Shown piece after piece: positions 50,943-60,287 of a stretch of 64,000 bases of DNA. The first letter of the stretch is position 1. Every line of letters starts with the position of its first letter. The stretch spans positions 124,001-188,000 of the forward strand of contig WLOQ01000003.1 in NCBI GenBank assembly GCA_009699245.1. The letters run 5' to 3'. This DNA is from Actinomycetota bacterium (lineage in GTDB: Bacteria; Actinomycetota; Thermoleophilia; Solirubrobacterales; Solirubrobacteraceae). The position numbers and the translations under genes are program-made. The notes beneath the pieces are model-generated. The model made no database searches. It was not told where the DNA came from and worked only from the letters and a program-made list of their open reading frames with translations.

Positions 50943-52189
50943 CAGGCCACGTCCAGATGCTTGAGGACGTTCGTGAGCATGATCTCCTGGAATTTCAAGT
51001 CCTGACCTTCCGTGATGTGGATGTTCGGGAGCCGTTTGAAGAGCTCCTCGAGCCCGACCCGAGCCTCGACACGCGCGAGCGGCGCGCCGATGCACTTGTG
51101 GCGTCCCTTGCCGAACGTGAGGTGGTCCTTCGCGTTCTCGCGGCGCACGTCGAAGGTGTCGGGGTTCTCGAACCGCTCCCCGTCGCGACCGGCCGCGGCG
51201 AGCGTCAGCCAGCAGAGCGAGCCCTCGGGGATCGTCACGCCGTCGACCTCGACGTCGCGCGTCGTCGTCTTGAAGATGCCGACGGTCACGGACTGGTAGC
51301 GCAGCACCTCTTCGATGAGGTTCTCGATGAGCGACGGATCGTCGAGGATCTGCTGGCGCAGCTCCGGATATTCCTGGAGCACACGCAGCGCGAAGGCCAT
51401 CGTGTTGGCCGTCGTGTCGGTGCCGCCGAAGATCATCTCCGTGCAGTGCGTGACGAGCCGCTGCGTGTCGAAGAGGTACTCGCCGTTCTCATCGCGCATC
51501 GATGCGTACTCGGAGAGCAGATCGGGCCCGGGATTCGCGCGCCGTTCCTCGATCACGCCGGCGAAGTACTCGCGCGCCTCGACCATGCGGCCCCAGCGCT
51601 CGTTGCGCTCCTGCTCGGGCATCGGATCGATGCCGTCCTGGACGATCGACGGGAAGTCCTCGGCGAGAGCGCGCATCTGCTCGGTGCGCTCTGCCGGCAC
51701 CTCGAGCAGCGCCATGATCGTGCGGACCGTGAGCGTGTAGGCGATGTCCTGCATGAAGTCGCAGTGGCCCTTGGCCTCGACCTCGTCAAGGATCTCCTTC
51801 ATGATCTCGCGGACAGGCTCCTCCTGAAGCTTCATGCGGCCGCGTGTGAAGCCCTGGTTCCCGGCCTTGCGGTACTTCGTGTGCTCGGGCGGATCCATCG
51901 CGATGAACGCCTTGCTGAAGAACTTCTCAGGGACGCGTGACGCAAGTGAATCGGGCACCGGCGGAAAGCGCACGGCACCGTTGCAGAACGTCTCGAAGTC
52001 GCTCAGGCACTGCTCGATCGCCTCGTAGCGCACGATCCCCCAGAAGCCGAAGTCCGGGGAGTAGAACACCGGGCACTCCTGCCGCAGCCGATCGAGCATC
52101 GGGTACGGATTGGCGATGAACTGCTGATCGACGGGGTTGAAGTCCGCGGGTGGGCGCGGCGCGGCGGCGATGAGCTCGGCGGTGGTCAC
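50939..52189 (-). CDS. Cytochrome P450
   Basis: A 416-residue soluble bacterial P450. Landmarks are the I-helix GGTDTT (255-260), ExxR in EEVLR, and the heme loop FGKGRHKCIG with Cys366 as the iron ligand. The B-C region (ENPDTFDVRR precedes the heme loop) is ordinary. No ferredoxin or ferredoxin reductase lies nearby, so the electron donor is elsewhere. The GTG at 52189 is preceded by GAGGAG, a good Shine-Dalgarno, unlike the housekeeping genes. The VOC gene follows with overlap. The substrate is unknown; proximity to a ring-cleavage cluster suggests a cyclic compound. Confidence 0.93.
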   Translation of the reverse strand: MTTAELIAAAPRPPADFNPVDQQFIANPYPMLDRLRQECPVFYSPDFGFWGIVRYEAIEQCLSDFETFCNGAVRFPPVPDSLASRVPEKFFSKAFIAMDPPEHTKYRKAGNQGFTRGRMKLQEEPVREIMKEILDEVEAKGHCDFMQDIAYTLTVRTIMALLEVPAERTEQMRALAEDFPSIVQDGIDPMPEQERNERWGRMVEAREYFAGVIEERRANPGPDLLSEYASMRDENGEYLFDTQRLVTHCTEMIFGGTDTTANTMAFALRVLQEYPELRQQILDDPSLIENLIEEVLRYQSVTVGIFKTTTRDVEVDGVTIPEGSLCWLTLAAAGRDGERFENPDTFDVRRENAKDHLTFGKGRHKCIGAPLARVEARVGLEELFKRLPNIHITEGQDLKFQEIMLTNVLKHLDVAW

Positions 52190-52226
52190 AGGGCGTCTCC
52201 TCAGGTGCACTGCGGTGTGTCCTGAA

Positions 52227-52232
52227 AACCTA
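52227..52232 (-). promoter_or_regulatory. Candidate -10 of the P450 gene
   Basis: TAGGTT on the minus strand would give a leader of about 30 bases that contains the Shine-Dalgarno of the P450 gene. No consensus -35 is visible; CCCTGCGAGGG lies nearby as a small palindrome. Confidence 0.3.
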
Positions 52233-52261
52233 CCCCGTGTGATGCCCTCGCAGGGAGTGGA

Positions 52262-52747
52262 TCAGACGCTGGGATCGCGGAAGGCGCCGAAGCCGCCGCG
52301 GAAGAAGAGCAGCGGCGCTGCGCCCTCGGTCGCCTCGATCGCCACGACATCGGCGACGACGATCGTGTGGTCGCCGGCGTCGTGCTCGTCGCGCACACGG
52401 CATTCGATCCAGGCGACGGCCTCGTCGAGGGCAGGCCCCGTCGGGCGGTGGTGCCAGCTGACTCCGGCGAAGCGGTCGGTGTCCTTCATCGCGAAGGTGC
52501 GGCTCAGGTCGGCGTGATGCTCGGCCATGATGTTCACGCAGAAGGCACCGGTCGCGCCGATCTCCGGCCACGTCGACGAGGACTTCGCCGGACAGACGAG
52601 GATCAGCGGCGGGTCGAGCGAAACCGAGGTCACCGAGTTCGCGGCCATCCCGGTCGGGCCGTCAGCGCCATGGGCCGTGAGGACCGTGACGCCCGTCGGA
52701 AGGTGTCCGAGGACGTGGCGGAAGTCTGCTGCAGCGATCTCGCTCAT
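52262..52747 (-). CDS. HsaB-like flavin reductase
   Basis: A 161-residue flavin reductase of the two-component monooxygenase type: FRHVLGHLPTGVTVLTAHGADG at the start, NSVTSVSLDPPLILVCPAKSS (flavin-binding) and TGAFCVNIM. It resembles HsaB, which feeds reduced flavin to HsaA in steroid catabolism. An HsaA-like oxygenase is encoded at the far right of the window, 11 kb away, and is the natural partner. The ATG has TATCGT eight bases upstream and is divergent from the ArsR-type regulator gene. Confidence 0.88.
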   Translation of the reverse strand: MSEIAAADFRHVLGHLPTGVTVLTAHGADGPTGMAANSVTSVSLDPPLILVCPAKSSSTWPEIGATGAFCVNIMAEHHADLSRTFAMKDTDRFAGVSWHHRPTGPALDEAVAWIECRVRDEHDAGDHTIVVADVVAIEATEGAAPLLFFRGGFGAFRDPSV

Positions 52748-52755
52748 CGCGCCGA

Positions 52756-52821
52756 ACGATACCGCCGCCGCCTGGTCCTCGGACTGTCCCTTCCCTGGCA
52801 GAACGGACACTCGTGTACATT
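52756..52821. promoter_or_regulatory. Divergent promoter region, flavin reductase / ArsR-type regulator
   Basis: TATCGT on the minus strand (52756-52761) ends eight bases before the reductase ATG; TACATT on the plus strand (52816-52821) ends seven bases before the regulator GTG. ACAC-TC-GTGT (52807-52816) is a short inverted repeat overlapping the second box and a possible operator. Confidence 0.45.
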
Positions 52822-52828
52822 TACGCGC

Positions 52829-53158
52829 GTGCCGTCCGTCAGCCCCATCGCGCCCGAGTCGACCGACGAATTCGTCGCCGTCTTCGGGGCCCTCAGCGAG
52901 CCCATCCGCGTCGAAATGTTGCGTCTCATGGTGCACAGCGATGGGGACCTCCCCTGCACGCATCTGGACACCGTGCTGCCGATCGCGAAGTCCACGATCT
53001 CGTACCACATCCAGATCCTGCGTCGGGCCGGCCTGATCAGCGTGCGCAAGGCTGGTAGGAACTACTTCTACGAGCTGTGCGAAGAGACGCTCGAGGGGTA
53101 CTCCCCCGAGTTCCTCGAGCACCTGCGCCGCACCGAAGCTCCCGCGCTCGCGGCCTGA
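52829..53158 (+). CDS. ArsR-family transcriptional regulator
   Basis: A 109-residue winged-helix repressor. VFGALSEPIRVEMLRLM opens the domain; the recognition helix is in LPIAKSTISYHIQILRRAGL and the wing in ISVRKAGRNYFYELCEE. No metal-binding cysteine cluster of the ArsR/SmtB type is visible near the recognition helix, so it probably senses an organic effector. It sits between the flavin reductase (divergent) and the acyl-CoA synthetase (convergent), making it the likeliest controller of the catabolic cluster. Confidence 0.87.
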   Translation: MPSVSPIAPESTDEFVAVFGALSEPIRVEMLRLMVHSDGDLPCTHLDTVLPIAKSTISYHIQILRRAGLISVRKAGRNYFYELCEETLEGYSPEFLEHLRRTEAPALAA

Positions 53159-53180
53159 CGACCGCCGCGTTCCGGCGCGG

Positions 53181-55256
53181 TCAGGCGTCGCGGTCCTGCA
53201 CGAGGCAGAGGCCGTCGAGGGCGACGAAGCCGTCCGGACCGAGTCCGAGCGGGTTCACATCGAGGCTCGAGATCCACGGTGCCGCGATGGCGAGGTCGCC
53301 GAGGCGCGTGAGGATCTGTTCGAGCTGCTCGCGGTCCCAGCCGCGCCCACCGCGAATACCGTCGAAGACCCCGGTGTCGGCGAGCTCGTCGAGCAGCTCC
53401 TCGGCGTCAATCTCGCTCACCGGGGCGAGTCGCCCGGCGACGCGGCCGAGCAGCTCGACGAGGATCCCGCCCACGCCGCAGACGACGACCGGCCCAAGGC
53501 CACCGTCGGCTTGCAGACCGGCGAACGCCTCACCGTCGAGCGGCAGCATCGGCTGCACGACGACGTCGGCCGGAAGGCTGTGCTCCGCCGCAAGCGCCCG
53601 CAGCTCCCCGATGACGCCACCGAGGCCGTCTGCGCTGACGTTGAGCCGCACGGCCCCGATTTCGGTGCGATGCGGCACATCGGCGAGCTTCACCACGTAC
53701 GGCCCCTCGAACGCGGGGGTCGCAGCACCCGTCCCGTCGACGATCGTGTAGGGCGCGACGGGCACGCCCGCATCAGCGAGCAGCTCCATCGCGGCGCCGA
53801 ATCGAAGCATCGGACCGGCCGAGGAGTTCACGACAACGCTGGGATGCGCCACAGGTGCCATCGTCGGACGGACAGGCGCCGCAGCCCGCCCTGCGCGACG
53901 CACCGCCTCACCCATCGTCTGGAGGCCGCGCACCGTCGACCGCAGGCCGCGGCCCACGCCGACGCCCTGTGCCGGGAGCGCGCGCGTCCACGGGCCCGGG
54001 TGGCCATCCTCGATCGAGCCGATGAAGATCGGGGTCTTGAGGACGCCAGCGGCCTCGGTCGCAGCTTCGATGATCGCGGCGCCAGGCGCTTCGGCCGTCT
54101 CGTCGACGAACCACTGGATGAGGATCGCGTCGATCTCTGGGCTCGCGTCGTAGATGTCGAGCAGGCTGCGGACGACCTCCGGCCGCCCCATGGCGAAACC
54201 GGTCATGTCGAGCGGGTTGACGGTCACACGCTCCGGGACGACCTCGTTGATGGCATCACGCAGGTCGAGTACCGCAGGAAGCTCGACGCCCTCGTCGGCG
54301 CAGACGTCGCTCGCCATTGCCGACCATCCACCTGAGAGCGAGATCACGGCGAGCCCCCGCACCGGCGACCAGCGCTCGGGCGGCAGCTGCGCGAGCAGCG
54401 TCGCACGATCGAGCAGGTCGACGAGGTCGACGGCGATCGCGATCCCGTGCTGGCGCAGCGCGGCATCGTAGATCCACGCCTCCCCTGTGAGCGCGCCGGT
54501 GTGCGACGTCGCGATCTCGCTCCCGCGCTGGCTGCGACCGAGCTTCAGCGCGACGAGCGGCTTGCCGGCCGCCTCTGCCCGCCGTGCCGCTGCGAAGAAC
54601 CGCTCCGGAGAGCGAATCGTCTCGATGACGAGCGCGATCACGCGGGTCTCCTCGTCGTCGACGAGGAACTCGAGGATGTCGGCCATGTCGAGCGCCATCT
54701 CGTTCCCCGTCGAGACGAGGGAGCTGTAGCCGACGCCACGCTCGACGGCGGCGAGGCCGAACGCCCCGAGGAGCGCGCCGCTGTGCGTGACGACGCCGAT
54801 CGAGCCTGCAGGGAACGGCAGCCGCGGAGCCCCTGAGAGGCGCGCGCCCGTCACTGGACGAACGAAGCCATTGCAGTTCGGGCCGAGCACGGGAATGCCG
54901 TCGGCGGCTGCGGCGAGTGCGTACTCGAGCGCCGCCCCCTCCTCCCCGCTCTCGCTGAACCCACCGGCGATCACGACGACGCCGCCGGCGCCGGCGGCCT
55001 TCGCGTCGGCGACGACGCCGGCTGCGTGCGGCGCGCCGACGAGACTCAGGACCGCGTCAACCGGGCGGCCGATCGCCTCAAGGCTCACGTAGGCGGGCTC
55101 GCCGTACACCTCGGGCCGGTTCGGATTCACGAAGAAGAGCTCGACGCCCGCCTCACGCATCGATTCCACGGCGTTGTTCGAGCGCGCCTGGCGCTCGCTC
55201 GCCCCGACGACGGCGACGCTGCGTGCGCGCAGAAACCGGCCCAAGTCCTGAGTCAT
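53181..55256 (-). CDS. ADP-forming acyl-CoA synthetase
   Basis: A 691-residue single-chain acid-CoA ligase (ADP-forming). The CoA-binding domain begins near residue 8 (SVAVVGASERQARSNNAV), followed by the ligase-CoA domains with the phospho-histidine region GVVTHSGALLGAFG and SHTGALTGEAWIYD. The C-terminal ATP-grasp part includes GPYVVKLADVPHRTEIGAV and GVGGILVELLG. Such enzymes form CoA thioesters from acids and ATP, or run backwards to make ATP. It ends the catabolic operon, one base after the MhpA-like gene. Start ATG 55256 follows GGAGG. Confidence 0.92.
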   Translation of the reverse strand: MTQDLGRFLRARSVAVVGASERQARSNNAVESMREAGVELFFVNPNRPEVYGEPAYVSLEAIGRPVDAVLSLVGAPHAAGVVADAKAAGAGGVVVIAGGFSESGEEGAALEYALAAAADGIPVLGPNCNGFVRPVTGARLSGAPRLPFPAGSIGVVTHSGALLGAFGLAAVERGVGYSSLVSTGNEMALDMADILEFLVDDEETRVIALVIETIRSPERFFAAARRAEAAGKPLVALKLGRSQRGSEIATSHTGALTGEAWIYDAALRQHGIAIAVDLVDLLDRATLLAQLPPERWSPVRGLAVISLSGGWSAMASDVCADEGVELPAVLDLRDAINEVVPERVTVNPLDMTGFAMGRPEVVRSLLDIYDASPEIDAILIQWFVDETAEAPGAAIIEAATEAAGVLKTPIFIGSIEDGHPGPWTRALPAQGVGVGRGLRSTVRGLQTMGEAVRRAGRAAAPVRPTMAPVAHPSVVVNSSAGPMLRFGAAMELLADAGVPVAPYTIVDGTGAATPAFEGPYVVKLADVPHRTEIGAVRLNVSADGLGGVIGELRALAAEHSLPADVVVQPMLPLDGEAFAGLQADGGLGPVVVCGVGGILVELLGRVAGRLAPVSEIDAEELLDELADTGVFDGIRGGRGWDREQLEQILTRLGDLAIAAPWISSLDVNPLGLGPDGFVALDGLCLVQDRDA

Positions 55257-55257
55257 G

Positions 55258-56880
55258 TCAGCCTCCAGCGGGCAGCAGCCGCAGCTGACCCTGCAAATCG
55301 GTGATCGCCGCAGCCAGGGCTTCTGGCCCGGATGCCGCAGCGAAGAGATAGAAGTCGGGGCGCAGCAGCGCCCAGTCGGCGCCGAGGTCTGCGAACCACG
55401 CCGCGTAGGCTCCGGTGATGTCGGCGTCCGCATCGATGCGCACGACTGACGCGCCGAGCCGCTCGATCACGCCATGGGCCTCGGGCGCGAGGGCCACCGC
55501 TGCGTCCCAGCCCGTGGTGATGACCGTCCAGCCATGTCCGACGAGGTCGTCAAGGCGCGCCTCGACACCGTCCCGGCGTACCCGCGCCTGGATCGAGAGA
55601 CGCCCGGCGTTCTCGGTGAGCCACCCGGACGGATCGCGGCGCAGGATGCCGTCGACGATGTCGGGCATCGGCGCGGGCGGCTTCATCTCGCCGGTGCGCA
55701 GCGCCTCATCGCGCGCCTTCGCACGCTCCGGGTCGATCACCGAAATGATCTCCCCGAGCTTGAGCGCCGACTCGGTGATCGAGCTCACATGCGGCCTGCG
55801 CTCGGGCGTGTAGGTGTCGAGGAGGCAATCGTCGGCCGCACCGGACAGGACGAGGTCGAGCTTCCAGGCGAGCGTCTTGGCATCGCGCAGGCCCGAGCAC
55901 ATGCCCTGCCCGAGGAACGGCGGCATCAGATGTGCAGCATCGCCGGCGACGAGCGCGCGCCCGTGCCGGAAGTCGTACGCCACCTGCGAGCGGAACCGGA
56001 AGACGGTGTTGCGCACGAGCCGCGCATTGTCGGCGTTGAGCCCCCAGCGCTCGATCAGCTGCCATGCAACCTCGGGGGTCGACATGCTCTGCGCCGTCTC
56101 GCCGGGCATGAGCATGAACTCCCAGCGGCAGAAGCGCTTGCCCGAGGACCGAAAGGCCGTCGTCGGCCGAGCCGGGTCCAGGAGCTGTGCGACATCGGGC
56201 ATGTCGACCTTGTGGTTCGGGTCGTTCGGCTCGACAAAGACGACGAGCCAGTCGGCCTCGAATCCAAAGTCCTCAGCGGCCATGTCGTAGGTCTTGCGCA
56301 CGAGGCTGTTCGCGCCGTCGCAACCGACGATGTAACGACCGCGCACGATGTCGGTCGTCGGCCCGCCATCGAAGACGCCTTCGCTCGCAACACCCGCGCG
56401 GATCACGAGCTCGACGCCGTCCGCGGTCTGCCGGATCTCCTCCCCCTGCCAGCCCCGCAGGAAGGTGACGTTGGGGTATGAGGCGGCCCGGTCGTGGAGC
56501 AGACCTTCGAGCTGCGGCTGGAAGAGCGAGTAATCCGAGAACCAGCCGGAGAACGCCTCATGGCCCCAGTCGAACGAATGGAGCACCTCGCCGTGGCTGT
56601 CACGCAGCTCGTACCCCGAGAGCTTCCACGAGTCCTCCTCGATGACGTCGGCGACGCCGAGCGCCTGGAGGATGCGCATCACCTCGTGGTCGATGTGGCC
56701 GGCGCGCGGGAGCGGGTAGATCTGCGGCCAGCGTTCGACGACGAGCACACTGTGGCCGCGCTCTGCGAGGAGCGTCGTCAGGGCCTGGCCGACCGGGCCG
56801 TACCCGACGACGAGGGCATCGTGCACGACGTCGGGCGATGGAACGACGCCGGTCGCCGCGGCCTGCGTGGTCGTGCTCAT
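55258..56880 (-). CDS. MhpA-like FAD-dependent aromatic hydroxylase
   Basis: A 540-residue flavoprotein monooxygenase of the 3-(3-hydroxyphenyl)propionate hydroxylase type. FAD-binding motifs are ALVVGYGPVGQALTTLLAERG, the DG-type YIVGCDGANSLVRK and the GD motif ALVAGDAAHLMPPFLGQGMC. The C-terminal thioredoxin-like domain is present (ADITGAYAAWFADLGADWAL). It would ortho-hydroxylate a phenolic substrate with NADH and oxygen to make a catechol. Its neighbours are the extradiol dioxygenase and the C-C hydrolase that act next. Confidence 0.9.
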   Translation of the reverse strand: MSTTTQAAATGVVPSPDVVHDALVVGYGPVGQALTTLLAERGHSVLVVERWPQIYPLPRAGHIDHEVMRILQALGVADVIEEDSWKLSGYELRDSHGEVLHSFDWGHEAFSGWFSDYSLFQPQLEGLLHDRAASYPNVTFLRGWQGEEIRQTADGVELVIRAGVASEGVFDGGPTTDIVRGRYIVGCDGANSLVRKTYDMAAEDFGFEADWLVVFVEPNDPNHKVDMPDVAQLLDPARPTTAFRSSGKRFCRWEFMLMPGETAQSMSTPEVAWQLIERWGLNADNARLVRNTVFRFRSQVAYDFRHGRALVAGDAAHLMPPFLGQGMCSGLRDAKTLAWKLDLVLSGAADDCLLDTYTPERRPHVSSITESALKLGEIISVIDPERAKARDEALRTGEMKPPAPMPDIVDGILRRDPSGWLTENAGRLSIQARVRRDGVEARLDDLVGHGWTVITTGWDAAVALAPEAHGVIERLGASVVRIDADADITGAYAAWFADLGADWALLRPDFYLFAAASGPEALAAAITDLQGQLRLLPAGG

Positions 56881-56887
56881 CTTCAGT

Positions 56888-57733
56888 TCACCCTTCCGGC
56901 GGATAGACCTCAGCGAGGAAGGTCAGAATGTCCTCGTTGAAGCGGTCGGCGACCTCGATGTTCGGCGCGTGGCCGCAGTTCTCGTAGACGATGACGCGTC
57001 CGTCGGGCAGGCGCTCGGCGAGCTCATTGGCGTAGCCGGGGACCTTGAGCTTGTCCTGCGCGCCGGCGACCATCAGGGTCGGCTGCGTGATCGACTCCCA
57101 TGGCGTCGGATCCGGGACGCCGAAGTCCTTGCGCGTCGGGGCGACGGGCGAGCGCAGACGCGCCGCGGCGGCACACTCCCACGCGCCCGGCACGATGCTC
57201 ATCTCGTGCCGACGGCGCAGATACTCCTCGTCCTGCGCCCAGCGCTCGTCGTGGAAGAGCACGCCGAGAATGGCGCGCATCGCCTCCGGGGTGCAGTCGT
57301 AGTCGAGGAGCGTCTGACGAGCGTCGTTCTCCGGCGCGAGCCCCCCACCGGAGACGACCACGACGGCGGACGCGGGCCACAGGGGCGGATCGCTCGCCAT
57401 CGCGCGCGCGAGCAGGAGGCCGCCCATCGAGTTGCCGATGCACGCGGCCGTTCCGACACCGAGCTTCTCAATGAAGCGCGCCATGTGGTTCAGGCGCCGC
57501 TCGGCGCCGCCACCGAAGTCGTGGATCTTGTCCGTGTAGCCGAACCCGAGCCAGTCGGGGGCGATCACGCGGTAGTGCTGCGCAAGCGCGGGGATCGTGA
57601 ACTCCCAGCTGAGTTCCGCGGCGCCACCAAACTCCCCGGCGTGCAGGAGCACGACGGGGCGCCCCTCGCCCGCCTCGAGGTAGTGCGTCCGGATCCCATC
57701 GACCGAGAGGACGTCCTCACGCCATGCGCTCAT
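56888..57733 (-). CDS. Meta-cleavage product hydrolase (MhpC/HsaD-like)
   Basis: A 281-residue alpha/beta hydrolase. The oxyanion-hole segment is VVLLHAGEFGG, the nucleophile Ser102 is in GNSMGG, the acid Asp227 in VAGAQDKLK and His255 in NCGHAPNIE. These match the C-C bond hydrolases that split ring-cleavage products into an acid and a hydroxydienoate. The gene lies six bases downstream of the extradiol dioxygenase and seven bases upstream of the hydroxylase in the same operon. HAGEFGG (instead of HGxGPG) is a small deviation in the oxyanion hole. Confidence 0.9.
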   Translation of the reverse strand: MSAWREDVLSVDGIRTHYLEAGEGRPVVLLHAGEFGGAAELSWEFTIPALAQHYRVIAPDWLGFGYTDKIHDFGGGAERRLNHMARFIEKLGVGTAACIGNSMGGLLLARAMASDPPLWPASAVVVVSGGGLAPENDARQTLLDYDCTPEAMRAILGVLFHDERWAQDEEYLRRRHEMSIVPGAWECAAAARLRSPVAPTRKDFGVPDPTPWESITQPTLMVAGAQDKLKVPGYANELAERLPDGRVIVYENCGHAPNIEVADRFNEDILTFLAEVYPPEG

Positions 57734-57739
57734 GGGTGA

Positions 57740-58714
57740 TCAGTCGACCGGCGGCGTGACGACGGTGAAGAACGTGTCGGGGACGACGCCGTACACGGCT
57801 GCGCCCCAGTCGAGCTCGCTCTCCTTCCACTTGATCGTCTTCCACGCGGGGTCGAAGATCAGGTAGCCGGCGTCGCCGTAGAGCTCCACGCGATTGCCGC
57901 CGGGCTCGAAGACGTAGAGGAAGATGCCCTGCGCCAGGCCATGCTTCCCGGGCCCACCCTCGACGACGTAGCCGTGCTCGCGCAGCAGCTCGGCCGCGTC
58001 CGCGACGTGCTGCGGGATGCCGTACCAGTAGCAGACGTGATGGAACCGGCCGGGCAGGCCGGCCGGGTCGGCGGTGAAGGCGAGATCGTGGACCACGAGG
58101 CTCGTGCTCATCCACGACCCGATCTCGACCGAGCCGTCGTCGCTGACGATCTGCTCGCGCGCCTGGAAGCCGAGGTGATCGGTGAGGAACTCGCGCGTGG
58201 CCTTCACGTCCGGAGCGGTGAAGGTGCAGTGGTCGATGCGGCGGACCGGCACGCCGGTCGGCGGCCGCTTCTGCGGACGGTTGAGCAGCTTGCTCTTCTG
58301 GTCCTCCGGGACGTCGTAGTAGTCGACGTCATAGAAGAGCTCGAAGTTCTGCTCCGACGGCAGACGGAAGTGGTACGAGTCGCCATGACCCAGGTCGCCG
58401 TCGGTCCAGCCGACGCCGAGGCCTGTCGTCTCGATCGATGCGACGCGGCGCTGCAGGGCTTCAGGGGAGCGCGCGCGCAGCCCGACATGGCCGAGTCCGG
58501 GCTTCGGGGACTCGGTGATCTTGAGGCTGTGGTGGTACGACTCCTCGTAGGCGCGCAGGTAGACGGACTGGCCATGACGCTCGGTCTCGAACATCCCGAG
58601 GAACTTCGTGAAGAAGTCGTAGGTCCCCTGAGGGTCGGGGCTGAGCAGCTCGACGTGGGCAACCTGTGCGACGTCGAAGATCCCGCCGTAGGTCGGTTCG
58701 CTGGTGGTGGGCAC
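57740..58714 (-). CDS. Extradiol ring-cleavage dioxygenase (type I, VOC fold)
   Basis: A 324-residue two-module catechol 2,3-dioxygenase-type enzyme. Iron ligands are visible as His162 (RRIDHCTF), His225 or His226 (RFHHVCYW) and Glu277 (NRVELYG); a distal His in DHLGF and the conserved Tyr in VELYGDAGYL are also present. It would open a catechol ring next to one hydroxyl with oxygen. AGGAGA precedes the GTG start. It follows the aldehyde dehydrogenase gene and precedes the hydrolase that would act on its product. The ring system cannot be identified from sequence. Confidence 0.92.
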   Translation of the reverse strand: MPTTSEPTYGGIFDVAQVAHVELLSPDPQGTYDFFTKFLGMFETERHGQSVYLRAYEESYHHSLKITESPKPGLGHVGLRARSPEALQRRVASIETTGLGVGWTDGDLGHGDSYHFRLPSEQNFELFYDVDYYDVPEDQKSKLLNRPQKRPPTGVPVRRIDHCTFTAPDVKATREFLTDHLGFQAREQIVSDDGSVEIGSWMSTSLVVHDLAFTADPAGLPGRFHHVCYWYGIPQHVADAAELLREHGYVVEGGPGKHGLAQGIFLYVFEPGGNRVELYGDAGYLIFDPAWKTIKWKESELDWGAAVYGVVPDTFFTVVTPPVD

Positions 58715-58743
58715 GCAATCTCTCCTGTGGAACCTGTGGGCCG

Positions 58744-60279
58744 CTAGCGGCCGGGGTTGAACGCCATCCCCATCGACTGTGCCCCGGACTCGGGCCAGCG
58801 GACGGTGACGATCTTCTGATGGGTGTAGAACCGGAACGCCTCAGGGCCGAGAAGCCCGTGTGCGCCGAAGACGGAGGCCTTCCAGCCGCCCGTCGAGAAG
58901 CTGTTGACCGGCACGGGAATCGGCACGTTGACACCGACCATGCCGGCGCCGGCATCGCGCTGGAACTTGCGCGCCGCGAGGCCGCTGCCCGTGAAGATCG
59001 ACGCGCCGTTGCCGTACGGGCTGCGGTCGATGAGGTCCATCGCCTCATCGAGCGTCTCGACGCGCACGATGCCGAGGACCGGGCCGAAGATCTCGTTGTC
59101 GTAGAGGGACGTCCCGGGCACGACGCGGTCGAAGAGCGTCGGGCCGACGAAGAACCCGGCCCGCTCGGCGGCCAGCGCACGGCCGTCGACGACGAGCTCC
59201 GCTCCCTCGGCGACGCCCTTCTCGATGTAGTCGAGCGCACGCTGCTGCGACTCGCGGGAGATCACGGGACCCATCTCGCTGTCGGCGTCGCGGCCGGCGC
59301 CGACCTTGAGCGCCGGGATGCGCGAAGAGACCTCCTCGCGGATGCGGTCGGCCGCGTCACCGACGGCGACCGCGAGCGTCACGGCCATGCAGCGCTGTCC
59401 GGAGGACCCGAAGGCGCCCGAGACGAGACTGTCGGCGGTGAATGGCATGTCGGCGTCCGGCATCACGATCACGTGATTCTTGGCGCCGCCCATCGCCTGC
59501 ACGCGCTTGCCGGCGGCCGAACCGCGGCGGTAGATCTCGTGGGCGACGGGCGTGGATCCGACGAAGCTCGCCGCCTGGATGACCGGGTGGTCGAGCAGCA
59601 GGCCGACGGTCTCGGCCTCGCCCTGAATGACGTTGAACGCGCCGACGGGAAGGCCGGTCTGCTCGAGGATCTCGCACAGGAGGACCGAGGCGGAGGGCAC
59701 CCGGGGCGACGGCTTGTGGATGACGGTGTTGCCGCTGACCAACGCAGCGACGGCGTCCCAGACCGGGATCATGAGCGGGAAGTTGAACGGGGTGATCGTT
59801 GTGACCACGCCCAGCGGGCGCGGCAGCGCATACGTATCGATGCCGCGCGCGACCTGCTCGGAGTACGCGCCCTGGAGCGCGACCGGCATCGAGAAGGCCG
59901 AGTCGAGGCCGTCGAGCGTGCGATTGAACTCGCCCTCGGCGTCGGGCCGGGCCTTCCCTCCCTCGTCGATGATCAGGTCGACGAGCGCGGGACGTGCTGC
60001 GACGAGCCGCTCGCGGAAGCCCATGAGCCAGGCGAAACGCCGGTTCTGGGCGGCCTCGCGCCACTCAACGAAGGCTGCCGATGCCGCATCGACGGCGCGC
60101 TGCACCGTGGCCGCATCCGCATGCGCCACGAGCCGGGTGACCTCACCGGTCGCCGGGTCGAACACCTGGCTCGTCGGGGCCGACGGATCGGCCACCGTCT
60201 CGCCGGCAATGCGCGACCCGACGAGCGGCAGCCCCTGGAGCTGCTCGGACGACGCGGAGAGGATCTCGACCTCGGGCAT
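58744..60279 (-). CDS. Aldehyde dehydrogenase of the CoA-acylating (MmsA-like) type
   Basis: A 511-residue ALDH-superfamily enzyme. Asn166 in TITPFNFPL and the nucleophile Cys297 in GSSGQRCMAV are in place. The general-base glutamate of hydrolytic ALDHs is replaced by Asn268 in GGAKNH, and the QRCMA signature matches methylmalonate-semialdehyde dehydrogenases, which release acyl-CoA. In this operon it probably converts an aldehyde from ring degradation to a CoA thioester, a role filled by MhpF or HsaG in other pathways. A good Shine-Dalgarno (TAGGAGT) precedes the ATG. Confidence 0.9.
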   Translation of the reverse strand: MPEVEILSASSEQLQGLPLVGSRIAGETVADPSAPTSQVFDPATGEVTRLVAHADAATVQRAVDAASAAFVEWREAAQNRRFAWLMGFRERLVAARPALVDLIIDEGGKARPDAEGEFNRTLDGLDSAFSMPVALQGAYSEQVARGIDTYALPRPLGVVTTITPFNFPLMIPVWDAVAALVSGNTVIHKPSPRVPSASVLLCEILEQTGLPVGAFNVIQGEAETVGLLLDHPVIQAASFVGSTPVAHEIYRRGSAAGKRVQAMGGAKNHVIVMPDADMPFTADSLVSGAFGSSGQRCMAVTLAVAVGDAADRIREEVSSRIPALKVGAGRDADSEMGPVISRESQQRALDYIEKGVAEGAELVVDGRALAAERAGFFVGPTLFDRVVPGTSLYDNEIFGPVLGIVRVETLDEAMDLIDRSPYGNGASIFTGSGLAARKFQRDAGAGMVGVNVPIPVPVNSFSTGGWKASVFGAHGLLGPEAFRFYTHQKIVTVRWPESGAQSMGMAFNPGR

Positions 60280-60287
60280 GGGGACTC

